Positions 29,119-37,413 of a stretch of 64,000 nucleotides of DNA are shown in pieces. Under the pieces are notes generated by a model. It was not told the DNA's origin and made no database searches. It saw nothing but the letters and a program-made list of their open reading frames with translations. Position 1 is the stretch's first letter, and every line of letters begins with the position of its first letter. Position numbers and translations under genes: made by a program. The DNA is from CAYLQA01 sp964385695 (GTDB lineage Bacteria; Desulfobacterota; Desulfobulbia; Desulfobulbales; Desulfurivibrionaceae). Location of the stretch: the NCBI GenBank assembly GCA_964385695.1, contig CAYLQA010000003.1:1-64000 (forward strand). The letters run 5' to 3'.

Positions 29119-30779
29119 TATTTGCCCTCCAGATAGCGCTCAGCCGTGGGGTAGCGGCGGCCATAGCCGAATGCCTTGGTGGTGACCTTAAGCCCCACAG
29201 GCGCCTGTTTGCGCTTGTACTCGTTGATGCGGACACGGCGCACCACGTCGCGGACAATCTCTTCGTCAAAGCCCATGGCCACGATCTCTTTGATGGAGAG
29301 ATTATCTTCGAGGTAGGCGGAAAGGATCGGGTCTAAGACCGAGTATGGGGGCAGGTCGTCTTCATCCTTCTGGTCTGGGGCCAGCTCGGCACTGGGTGGT
29401 TTTTCAATGGTGTTGACGGGGATGATCTCTTGCTCGCGATTGATGTACCGGCAGATTTCATAGACCAACTGCTTGGGTACATCGGAGATCACGGCAAGGC
29501 CGCCGCTCATGTCGCCGTACAGAGTGCAGTAGCCCACAGCCATTTCGCTCTTGTTGCCGGTGGAGAGTACCAGCCGCCCCTGCTTGTTGGCCAGGGCCAT
29601 GAGCAGGTTGCCGCGGATGCGGGCCTGGATATTCTGTTCGGTGACATCGGGTTTGAGCCCTTCAAAGTGGGGGGCCAGGGCTTCGCAAAATCCACCAAAG
29701 AGATCGCCGATGGGAATGATTTTAAACTCGATGCCCAGGTTTTTGGCCAGCAACTCGGCATCGTCCACACTGTGTTGCGAGGAATAGGGTGAGGGCAGGG
29801 CCACTCCCAGGACGTTTTCTTTGCCCAGGGCCTCAACGGCAATGGCTGCGGTGAGTGCCGAATCCACCCCGCCGGAAAGACCGATCACCACCTGCGTAAA
29901 GCCGCATTTTTTCACATAGTCGGAGGTGCCTAAGAGCAGAGCCTGGTAAACATCGGCCGTATCGTCGCCTTGGTCGGATGTGGCGGGTCGAACCTCACCC
30001 TGCCAGGTCTCTGTATCCACCACCACCATGTCCTCTTTGAACTTGGCCGCCTTTGCCACCCGCTTGCCTTGATGATCCAGAACCATGGACTCACCGTCAA
30101 AGATAAGCGAGTCCTGGCCGCCCACCTGGTTCACATAAAGGAGGGGCATATTGTATTTGCTGCAGATGTTGGCAAAGATTTCCTGCTTGGTCGCGGATTT
30201 GCCCAAATTAAAGGGCGAGGCCGCTATGTTGATCAACAGATCCACATGCTCTTCGCTGTTTGCCAGCAAGGCGCCCACCGGATCAACCTGATACAAGGGG
30301 CGCTCAAAGACGTTCTTGTCGTTCCAAATATCTTCGCAGATGGTGATGCCCAGGTTGAGTCCCTTGAATTTAAAGGGGTGGCTCTCAATCCCCGGCTCGA
30401 AATAGCGTGACTCGTCAAAGACATCGTAACTGGGCAGCAGCCGTTTGTAGGCGGTAAAGAGCACCTCGCCTTCGCTAAAGAGAACGGCGCTGTTATGCAG
30501 CGCCTTGCCACTGTGCGCATGGTGGCGGGTGATGGTGCCGCAGAGCACGCCAATGCCCCGGACCTCGTCAACAAGTTCGCGTAAGGTTTGGTCGTGGTCG
30601 TTTATAAAGGCGGGCCGCTCCAAAAGATCCTGGGGCGGGTAGCCGCTGATGGCAAGTTCCGGGAAAATGGCCAGCTCGCAACCCGAGTCTTTGGCCAGGG
30701 CCAGCCATGATTTCATGGCCTCAATGTTTTGCCCAAAGGCGCCGATGAGTGGATTTGTCTGTATAAGGGCGATTTTCAT
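29118..30779 (-). CDS. nadE: Glutamine-dependent NAD synthetase
   Basis: A 553-residue enzyme making NAD from nicotinate adenine dinucleotide. An N-terminal nitrilase-type glutaminase domain (FPELAISGYPPQDLL with Glu41, YKRLLPSYDVFDE, ICEDIWN) releases ammonia. The C-terminal ATP-pyrophosphatase synthetase domain has IGLSGGVDSALT and STGNKSEMAVGYCTLYGD. The ATG at 30779 starts MKIALIQTNP; a longer open frame continues upstream, but it runs antisense through phoH and is not real. It is divergent from phoH. Confidence 0.95.
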   Translation of the reverse strand: MKIALIQTNPLIGAFGQNIEAMKSWLALAKDSGCELAIFPELAISGYPPQDLLERPAFINDHDQTLRELVDEVRGIGVLCGTITRHHAHSGKALHNSAVLFSEGEVLFTAYKRLLPSYDVFDESRYFEPGIESHPFKFKGLNLGITICEDIWNDKNVFERPLYQVDPVGALLANSEEHVDLLINIAASPFNLGKSATKQEIFANICSKYNMPLLYVNQVGGQDSLIFDGESMVLDHQGKRVAKAAKFKEDMVVVDTETWQGEVRPATSDQGDDTADVYQALLLGTSDYVKKCGFTQVVIGLSGGVDSALTAAIAVEALGKENVLGVALPSPYSSQHSVDDAELLAKNLGIEFKIIPIGDLFGGFCEALAPHFEGLKPDVTEQNIQARIRGNLLMALANKQGRLVLSTGNKSEMAVGYCTLYGDMSGGLAVISDVPKQLVYEICRYINREQEIIPVNTIEKPPSAELAPDQKDEDDLPPYSVLDPILSAYLEDNLSIKEIVAMGFDEEIVRDVVRRVRINEYKRKQAPVGLKVTTKAFGYGRRYPTAERYLEGK

Positions 30780-30947
30780 GGCCGCAATATAGCATAGTCG
30801 TCCTTTAATTTGCAGGAAAAAGGAAGCCTTATCCCATATCATTTTACTTGCAATGCTGGGGCTAAACGGGATAATTATCACTATGCATTTTGATCCCGTG
30901 GTACCCAATTCCATAAAGCACCGGAAGACCGGAAAGAAAGAGGCACT

Positions 30948-32279
30948 ATGAAAAAATATTTTGTCCTGGATACCAATGTCCTGCTGCATAACGCCGACTC
31001 CATTACCTCCTTTGCCGACAACGTGGTGGTTTTGCCCATGTCCGTTATCGAGGAGTTGGACAAGTTCAAGTCCCATAATGATGAGTTGGGCCGTAATGCC
31101 AGGCGCGTTATCCGTTGCCTTGATGCCCTGCGGCGCAAGGGCAAACTGGGTGATGGTGTTGAGATGGATAACGGCGGCAGGCTGATGATCTTTACCGAAA
31201 CCGCTGATAAATGCGTCGACCACGGCCTGAGCATGAAGGTGCCGGACAACCGTATTCTGGCTGTGGCCTATACCCTGTTTAAGCAAGGTGAGAGAGTCTA
31301 TTTTGTTTCCAAAGATATCAATGCCCGCCTCAAGGCCGATGCCCTGGGCATCGATGTAATGGACTTTGAAAAACAAAAGGTCAACTTCGACGAGCTCTTT
31401 ACCGGCCAGCGCGAGGTAACCGTGCCCTCTGAGGTGGTTAACCGATTTTATGAAAACCCTACCATCACCACCGAAGGGTTGCATCTGGTGCCCAATGAAT
31501 TTGTGCTCCTCACCGATGAAGGCGATGAAAAGCATACCGCTTTGACCCGCGCCGTGGGTGAAGAAGAGCTGGGTCATATGCATAAGGAGTATGACCAGGC
31601 CTGGAATATTCGCCCGCGCAGCAAAGAGCAGCGTATGGCCCTTGAGTTGTTGATGGACCCTAATATCGAATTGGTGACCATGGTCGGCCAGGCCGGTACC
31701 GGAAAGACCCTGCTCGCCCTGGCCGCGGCTCTGGAGTGCACCATCAGCTTTAAGCGTTACGAACGCATCCTGGTCTCCCGACCCATCATTCCCCTGGGCA
31801 AGGACCTGGGCTATATGCCCGGCGACAAAGAGGAGAAACTGGGCCACTGGATGCAGCCCATCTTTGATAATCTCACCTACCTCATGACCAATGGGGAGAA
31901 AAAGGGGAAAAAGACCGAGCAGGAGATCGAAGAAGGTGCCAAGCAGAAGGTGGATAAGCTTCTCCAGGCCCATACGGTGGAGATGGAGGCCTTGACCTAT
32001 ATTCGCGGCCGCTCCATCCCGGGGCAGTTCGTCATTGTGGACGAGGCCCAGAATCTGACCCCCCACGAGGTGAAGACCATTATCAGCCGGGCAGGCGAGG
32101 GCACTAAAATGGTGCTCACCGGCGATCCGTACCAGATAGACAATCCCTATCTCGATTCGTCCAGTAACGGCCTGACCTATACCGTTGAGCGCCTCAAGGG
32201 TATTCCCATGCACGGGCATATCACCCTCTTAAAGAGCGAGCGCAGTTCCCTGGCTGCGGCTGCGGCCGATTATTTATAG
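30948..32279 (+). CDS. PIN-PhoH fusion ATPase
   Basis: A 443-residue protein. An N-terminal PIN domain (VLDTNVLLHN with Asp8, and an acidic site in PDNRILAVA) is joined to a PhoH-type ATPase with Walker A VGQAGTGKTLL near 246-255, Walker B IVDEAQN and LTGDPYQID. This YlaK/PhoH2 architecture joins an RNase-type domain to a helicase-like ATPase and is linked to RNA handling. The ATG has GAGG 5-8 nt upstream. It is divergent from nadE. Confidence 0.9.
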   Translation: MKKYFVLDTNVLLHNADSITSFADNVVVLPMSVIEELDKFKSHNDELGRNARRVIRCLDALRRKGKLGDGVEMDNGGRLMIFTETADKCVDHGLSMKVPDNRILAVAYTLFKQGERVYFVSKDINARLKADALGIDVMDFEKQKVNFDELFTGQREVTVPSEVVNRFYENPTITTEGLHLVPNEFVLLTDEGDEKHTALTRAVGEEELGHMHKEYDQAWNIRPRSKEQRMALELLMDPNIELVTMVGQAGTGKTLLALAAALECTISFKRYERILVSRPIIPLGKDLGYMPGDKEEKLGHWMQPIFDNLTYLMTNGEKKGKKTEQEIEEGAKQKVDKLLQAHTVEMEALTYIRGRSIPGQFVIVDEAQNLTPHEVKTIISRAGEGTKMVLTGDPYQIDNPYLDSSSNGLTYTVERLKGIPMHGHITLLKSERSSLAAAAADYL

Positions 32280-32393
32280 GTCCTTGGAACGAAAAATGGT
32301 GTAGGAGTGTCATAAAAGGAATGAACTGCGAAAGGGAATAACAAGTTTTGTGTTTTTTCGTGGATTTCGTGGCAAAAAATATAAGGAGCAACC

Positions 32394-33452
32394 GTGGATT
32401 TTGAAGCGAAATGGATAGCATGGGAAATTACCCGGCGCTGCAATCTCAAGTGTGTGCACTGCCGTTCCTCCTCCGAGCTTGAGGCAAAGGAGCATCCTGA
32501 TTTTGATTTTAACGAGGCCAAACGGGTGCTCGATGATATCTCCTCCTATGCCCAGCCGGTAGTGGTGCTTTCCGGCGGCGAGCCGCTCTTGCGCGAGGAT
32601 GTTTTTGATATCGCCAAGTACGGCGGGTCCAAGGGCTTGCGGATGTGCCTTGCCACCAACGGGACCCTGGTGAACGAGGAGATCTGCGAGAAGATCAAGG
32701 AGGCGGATATCAAGATGGTCTCTTTGAGTCTCGATGGCTCTACTGCCGCGGTGCATGACGATTTCCGCTGCCAGCCCGGCGCCTTTGACGGCACCATCCG
32801 CGCAGCCAAGCTTTTTAAAAAGCACGGCATCCAGTTTTTGATCAACTCCTCTTTTACCAAGCGTAATCAGGATGAGATCTCCAAGATATACAAGCTGGCC
32901 AAGGAGCTGGGCGCCACTGCCTGGTACATGTTCATGATCGTGCCCACAGGCCGGGGCGAGGATATCATGAACGAGCTTATTGCGCCTGAAGATTACGAGA
33001 AACTCCTTGAATGGCATTATGAGATGGAAAAGGGCGAGGAAGAATTGTTGGTCCGCCCCACCTGCGCACCCAACTACTACCGGGTCGTCCTGCAAAAAGC
33101 CAAAGAGCAGGGCGATGATTTCAAGCGTCGCAGCCTGCAGTTCTCCACCGGCGGAGCCAAGGGGTGCCTGGCCGGACAGTTGATCTCCCTGATCGATGTG
33201 GACGGCAATGTCCTGCCCTGTAGTTATTTCCCCATGGCCGCGGGCAATATCCGCGAAACAACCTTCAGGGACATCTGGGAGAACTCCAAACTCTTCCAGG
33301 ATATGCGGGATTTTAAGAGTTATAAGGGCCGTTGCGGCTCCTGTGAGTATGTCAATGTGTGCGGCGGCTGTAGGGCGCGAGCCTATGCGGTGACCGGTGA
33401 TTACATGGCAGAGGAACCTTATTGCACTTACGTGCCGGCCAAAATGCGGTAA
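32394..33452 (+). CDS. ahbD: Radical SAM haem synthase, AhbD-like
   Basis: A 352-residue radical SAM protein. The cluster motif CNLKCVHC has Cys16, Cys20 and Cys23, followed by LSGGEPLLR. The C-terminal SPASM-type cysteines (GCLAG, PCSYFPMAAGN, CGSCEYVNVCGGCRARAY) bind auxiliary clusters. This order and the tail GDYMAEEPYC match the AhbD/AhbC/NirJ group. AhbD removes two carboxyls from iron-coproporphyrin III to give haem b. The neighbours hemE and hemH support a role in haem synthesis; AhbC or NirJ-type chemistry remains possible. The GTG start has AAGGAG 5 nt upstream. Confidence 0.8.
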   Translation: MDFEAKWIAWEITRRCNLKCVHCRSSSELEAKEHPDFDFNEAKRVLDDISSYAQPVVVLSGGEPLLREDVFDIAKYGGSKGLRMCLATNGTLVNEEICEKIKEADIKMVSLSLDGSTAAVHDDFRCQPGAFDGTIRAAKLFKKHGIQFLINSSFTKRNQDEISKIYKLAKELGATAWYMFMIVPTGRGEDIMNELIAPEDYEKLLEWHYEMEKGEEELLVRPTCAPNYYRVVLQKAKEQGDDFKRRSLQFSTGGAKGCLAGQLISLIDVDGNVLPCSYFPMAAGNIRETTFRDIWENSKLFQDMRDFKSYKGRCGSCEYVNVCGGCRARAYAVTGDYMAEEPYCTYVPAKMR

Positions 33453-33601
33453 CCTCACCGCAGCACCCCATCTGCCGCGTCGCTCGCCTGCTCGCGTAGC
33501 TTTACTACAGCTCGCAGGCGGGCTCCTTGCATCTGGGGCACTGTGATGAGGTTGGGGGCAACTGCTCGGTTTGGGGAATGATCACACAAAAAATGCCGTG
33601 T

Positions 33602-33667
33602 CTGTAGGAGCCAATTCATTGGCGATTTGTACAGCTTGAATTATCGCCAATAAATTGGCTCCTACAG
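33602..33667. repeat. REP/BIME-like palindromic element, copy 2
   Basis: The arms CTGTAGGAGCCAATTCATTG... and ...CAATAAATTGGCTCCTACAG share the GTAGGAGCC end with copies 1 and 3, but the stem sequence differs and the change is mirrored in both arms. It lies between ahbD and hemE. Confidence 0.85.
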
Positions 33668-33726
33668 GGCTGAAATATTTGCTGTGGAATTACGAATATA
33701 AACGTGAAAATAAGCGGGAGGGATAG

Positions 33727-34764
33727 ATGAACGATAATTTCTTACGGGCCTGTCGGGGCGAGCAAACTGATCATACTCCGGTTTGGCTGATGCGCCAGGC
33801 TGGGCGGTATCTGCCCCAGTACCATGAGGTGCGTGGCAAGTATACCTTTTTGGATATGTGCAAGACCCCTGAGGCGGCGGCCGAGGTTACCATCCAGCCC
33901 ATTGATTACTTGAATGTCGATGCGGCCATCCTCTTTTCCGATATCCTGGTGCCCCTTGAGAAGATGGGCTGCCCCTTGGAGTTTCAGGAAAAACGCGGGC
34001 CTGTCTTTTTGGAGCCTGTTCGCGACCGGGCAGCGGTGGATAAATTGAGCATCCCCGATCCCGAGGCGGAGTTGGGGTACGTGATGGATACCATCCGCAT
34101 CCTGCGTAAAGAGCTTGAGGGTCGGGTGCCGCTCATCGGATTTTCCGGCGCGCCATTTACCCTGGCCACCTATCTGGTGGAGGGTGGCTCTTCCAAGAAT
34201 TATTTTTTGACCAAGAAGATGATGTACACGGATCCCGCCCTTTATGCGGATCTGATGAACAAGATCACCGACTGCACCATCGAATACCTCAAGGCCCAGG
34301 CCGCGGCCGGAGCCCAGGCCCTGCAGATTTTCGATTCCTGGGCCGGCGTGCTTTCTCCCCGTGATTTTGCCGAATTCGCCATTCCTTATGTGAAACGGAT
34401 CATCTCTGCCTTGAAGGATGGCGGGGTCACGGTGCCCATTATCTACTTTGCCAATAACGGCGCCACCCTGCTGCCCCAGTCCCTGGAAAGCGGTGCGGAC
34501 GTGCTCGGCCTTGATTGGCGGATCAATATCGATGAGGCGGTCAAGGTGGTCGGCCAGAAGGTATCGCTCCAGGGCAATATGGACCCCATCGCCCTGATGC
34601 TGCCCCAGGACAAGATGGAGGAGCGCATTCAGAATATTCTCAACCAGGCCAAGGGTACCCGCGGCCATATCTTCAACCTGGGCCATGGTATTGTGCCGGA
34701 GATTCCGCCTGCGCAGGCCAAGTTTTTTGTTGAGACCATTCATCGCTTGAGTACAAGCGAGTAA
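33727..34764 (+). CDS. hemE: Uroporphyrinogen III decarboxylase
   Basis: A 345-residue cytoplasmic enzyme that converts uroporphyrinogen III to coproporphyrinogen III. The N-terminal signature PVWLMRQAGRYLPQY (19-32), the YLNVDAAILFSDI region, GFSGAPFTLATYLVEGG and the C-terminal GHGIVPEIPP are all present. GGGAGGG lies 4-6 nt before the ATG. It sits between the AhbD-like gene and the HD-hemH pair in one direction. Confidence 0.95.
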   Translation: MNDNFLRACRGEQTDHTPVWLMRQAGRYLPQYHEVRGKYTFLDMCKTPEAAAEVTIQPIDYLNVDAAILFSDILVPLEKMGCPLEFQEKRGPVFLEPVRDRAAVDKLSIPDPEAELGYVMDTIRILRKELEGRVPLIGFSGAPFTLATYLVEGGSSKNYFLTKKMMYTDPALYADLMNKITDCTIEYLKAQAAAGAQALQIFDSWAGVLSPRDFAEFAIPYVKRIISALKDGGVTVPIIYFANNGATLLPQSLESGADVLGLDWRINIDEAVKVVGQKVSLQGNMDPIALMLPQDKMEERIQNILNQAKGTRGHIFNLGHGIVPEIPPAQAKFFVETIHRLSTSE

Positions 34765-34767
34765 ATA

Positions 34768-34846
34768 CTAACGAGTGACAAGTGACAGAGTCGTAGGGAG
34801 TTTCAAAAAACTATTTACTCGTCACTCGTTACTGGTCACTATCTAT
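34768..34846. repeat. Inverted repeat between hemE and HD-domain gene
   Basis: TAACGAGTGACAAGTGA near 34769 and the complementary TACTCGTCACTCGTTACT near 34814-34831 form an imperfect stem of about 17 bp with a ~30-nt loop. It may be a small structured spacer element; there is no clear T-run. Confidence 0.45.
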
Positions 34847-34851
34847 AAATT

Positions 34852-35427
34852 ATGATTCCTTCAGTTGACGAATGCTACATGCTCATGGAGCAGTATGAGA
34901 TGCTGCCCAATATCCGGGCCCACTCCATTATGGTGGCCCGGGTGGCTGGTTTTCTAGGCGCACGTCTCAGTGGGGCCGGGCAGGAGATCTCCCTGCCCCT
35001 GATTGTGAGCGGGGCGCTTTTGCATGATATTGCCAAGACCCAGACCTTAAACAACGATGGCCGCCATGATGAGTTGGGTGGCGAGATTTGCCGCACCCAC
35101 GGCTTTGATGAATTGGCCGATATCGTTGCCGAGCATGTGATCCTCAAAAACGGGGTACCCTTTGATTGCTGCGCGGAAAAAGAGATTGTCTACTATGCGG
35201 ATAAAAGGGTGCGCCACGAGGAGATCGTCAGCCTCGTGGATCGGCTGGATTATATTATCGAGCGTTATGGCAATGGCGATGAGTGGATACACGAGCGCAT
35301 CCGTGAGAATTTTGCCAATGCCCATGCGATAGAGGATAAGATCTTTTCCCGCCTGGACGTAACGCCCTCAGAGGTGGCGGAATACGTAAACGGTCATGTG
35401 TTTGAGCTTGACGGGTTGAAGGTCTGA
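34852..35427 (+). CDS. HD-domain phosphohydrolase
   Basis: A 191-residue protein with an HD metal-binding core: RAHSIMVARVA, LLHDIAKT (His-Asp doublet), a second His in AEHVI and a later Asp in VDRLDYI. It looks like a small metal-dependent phosphohydrolase of the YqeK/HDIG class; the substrate is unknown. It lies between hemE and hemH in the same direction, but palindromic elements on either side make simple co-transcription uncertain. Confidence 0.8.
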   Translation: MIPSVDECYMLMEQYEMLPNIRAHSIMVARVAGFLGARLSGAGQEISLPLIVSGALLHDIAKTQTLNNDGRHDELGGEICRTHGFDELADIVAEHVILKNGVPFDCCAEKEIVYYADKRVRHEEIVSLVDRLDYIIERYGNGDEWIHERIRENFANAHAIEDKIFSRLDVTPSEVAEYVNGHVFELDGLKV

Positions 35428-35444
35428 TATCCCGTGAACCCCGT

Positions 35445-35509
35445 CTGAAGGAGCCCCTTCAGGGGCGATTGGCCAGGCCTTCTTGTCGCCCCTGAAGGGG
35501 CTCCTACAG
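35445..35509. repeat. REP/BIME-like palindromic element, copy 3
   Basis: The arms AGGAGCCCCTTCAGGGGCGA and TCGCCCCTGAAGGGGCTCCT surround a spacer containing TTGGCCAGGC. The spacer matches the inverse of copy 1. It lies between the HD-domain gene and hemH. Confidence 0.85.
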
Positions 35510-35540
35510 GAGAAATTCGGCAATTTAAAGAGGGAGTGTA

Positions 35541-36509
35541 ATGAAAGGAGTGCAAAGCTCAGAACCAATCGGAGTCATATTGCTCAACCTGGGTGGACCA
35601 AACACCCTGGACGATGTTGAACCCTTTCTTTTCAACCTCTTTTCCGATCGTAAGATCATCCGCCTTTCCCCCTTTCCTTTTTTACAGAAATTCATTGCCG
35701 CTAAGATCGCTAAAAAGCGTGCGCCCAAGAGCAAGGAATCATACCGTCGCATAGGCGGCGGTTCTCCCCTTGCCAAGATTACCTTGGAGCAGGCCCATGC
35801 ATTGGAAGCGGTTCTTGCACCCCATGGCAACTTTAAGGTGCGCATGGCCATGCGCTACTGGAACCCCTATGCCTCGGAAACCCTGCGTATGTTCAGCCAG
35901 GCCGGGATCAAGAAGGTGGTCGGGCTGACCCTCTATCCCCACTACTCGGTGGCCACCACCGGCTCTTCCATGGATGACCTGATCAAGGCGGCCAAGGAGT
36001 CGGGCCAGGTTTTTGACTTGATCGAGATCCTGGAGTGGCCCGAGGATGAGAATTATATCGCCGCCCTGGCCGAGACCGTCAGCGAAGGGTTGACAAAGCT
36101 TTCCGGTCAAGAGGTAGAATTGGTCTACAGCGCCCACTCCCTGCCGGTGAAGTTCATTGAAGACGGTGATCCTTATCTGGATCAGATCAAGCAGACCATT
36201 GCGGCCGTAGAAAAAATAACCAATAAGCAGGGCCACCTCTGTTTTCAGAGCAGAAGCGGGCCTGTTGAGTGGCTTTCCCCCTCCACGCCGGACATGTTGG
36301 ACACTCTTGCCGCAAAGGGCGCAAAAAACGTTCTCATGGTGCCCATCAGCTTTGTCTCCGATCATGTGGAGACCCTCTATGAGATTGATATCCAATACCG
36401 GGAGCATGCCGAATCATTGGGGCTCAATCTCCACCGCACGGAATCCCTCAATACCAGGCCGCGTTTTGTCGAGACGCTCAAGGAACTGGTACTCTCCTCC
36501 TGTCATTAA
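35541..36509 (+). CDS. hemH: Ferrochelatase
   Basis: A 322-residue enzyme that inserts Fe(II) into a porphyrin. The N-terminal LLNLGGP motif, the metal-site His199 in YSAHSLP, the FQSRSGPVEWLSPST motif and the acidic residue in VSDHVETLYEID are present. Whether the substrate is protoporphyrin IX or coproporphyrin III cannot be read from the sequence; the adjacent AhbD-like gene makes the coproporphyrin route plausible. GAGGGAG lies 5 nt before the ATG. Confidence 0.94.
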   Translation: MKGVQSSEPIGVILLNLGGPNTLDDVEPFLFNLFSDRKIIRLSPFPFLQKFIAAKIAKKRAPKSKESYRRIGGGSPLAKITLEQAHALEAVLAPHGNFKVRMAMRYWNPYASETLRMFSQAGIKKVVGLTLYPHYSVATTGSSMDDLIKAAKESGQVFDLIEILEWPEDENYIAALAETVSEGLTKLSGQEVELVYSAHSLPVKFIEDGDPYLDQIKQTIAAVEKITNKQGHLCFQSRSGPVEWLSPSTPDMLDTLAAKGAKNVLMVPISFVSDHVETLYEIDIQYREHAESLGLNLHRTESLNTRPRFVETLKELVLSSCH

Positions 36510-36580
36510 CATCTCGTAACAACTCATGATTTTAATTTGTGGCGATTCGGTTGCCCGCAGGGGATGTTTTTAAAAATGCG

Positions 36581-37291
36581 CTAGTCAGCGGTCATGAGTG
36601 ATCTCATATAGGAGGGAACCTTTGCCGCAAAGGTCATCTTCTCTTTCGTTTGGGGATGTGAAATTGTTATGGAGAGTGCATGAAGCGCGAGTCTCTTGAC
36701 GCCTTTTTCCTTTTTTCCGTACCTTTTATCTCCCGCCACAGGACAACCCATTTCCGCAAAATGGACCCGGATTTGATTCTTCCTCCCTGTAAGGAGATCC
36801 ACTTCAAGGAGACTGTATTTTTTTGATTCTTTGAGAATCTTATAGCCGGTCTTGGCAAGTTTTCCTTTTTGGGGATCATCAACAGAATACATTTTATGGA
36901 TACTGTTTTCTGCAAGGTAAGAAGTGATTACGCCTTCTTTTTCCGGTGGCGTGCCCAGTACAACGGCATGGTATTTTTTGCTGAATTTCGCCCATTCTTC
37001 CTGGAGATAACGCTTGGCATGATCATTTTTAGCAAAAATGAGAACACCGGAAGTGTCTTTGTCCAGACGATGCACGATGAATATTCGTTTTTTTGACTTC
37101 AGAACGCCTTTTTTCACGTAGTTCGTTAAGAGAAAATAAGCTGTTTTTTCCTTAACCTTTTCAGTGCTCACCGTTAAAAGACCATTGGCTTTATCCACCA
37201 CCAGAATATCGTGATCTTCATAGATGATGGAAAGCCCTTTGGGCTGGTATTTCTTGGGCGGGGCTTTAAATTTTTTCTGACGCTCATGCAT
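36581..37291 (-). CDS. RluA-family pseudouridine synthase
   Basis: A 236-residue RNA-modifying enzyme. The catalytic motif HRLDKDTSG has the nucleophilic Asp77, and the later TGRKNQIRVHFAEMGCPVAGDKRYG motif completes the family signature. No N-terminal S4 domain is present, so it resembles the shorter RluA/RluC-type members; the target uridine is not predictable. No strong ribosome site is seen before the ATG at 37291. It is a single gene convergent with hemH. Confidence 0.9.
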   Translation of the reverse strand: MHERQKKFKAPPKKYQPKGLSIIYEDHDILVVDKANGLLTVSTEKVKEKTAYFLLTNYVKKGVLKSKKRIFIVHRLDKDTSGVLIFAKNDHAKRYLQEEWAKFSKKYHAVVLGTPPEKEGVITSYLAENSIHKMYSVDDPQKGKLAKTGYKILKESKKYSLLEVDLLTGRKNQIRVHFAEMGCPVAGDKRYGKKEKGVKRLALHALSITISHPQTKEKMTFAAKVPSYMRSLMTAD

Positions 37292-37413
37292 AATATTTAC
37301 TTAAAAATGCTCAACTGTGAAATTGCTCTGCTGTCACTCTGGCAAGAACCGTTATATATACACCCTTCCGTCTGAGAGGGAAACAGCTGCTTGCTGCGCG
37401 GTATGGAGCCAAC

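Noticed and set aside
30780..32219. An N-terminal extension of NAD synthetase by ~480 residues on the minus strand
   Set aside because: It runs antisense through the PIN-PhoH gene, has no homology pattern of its own, and the real NadE start with MKIALIQTNP is at 30779.
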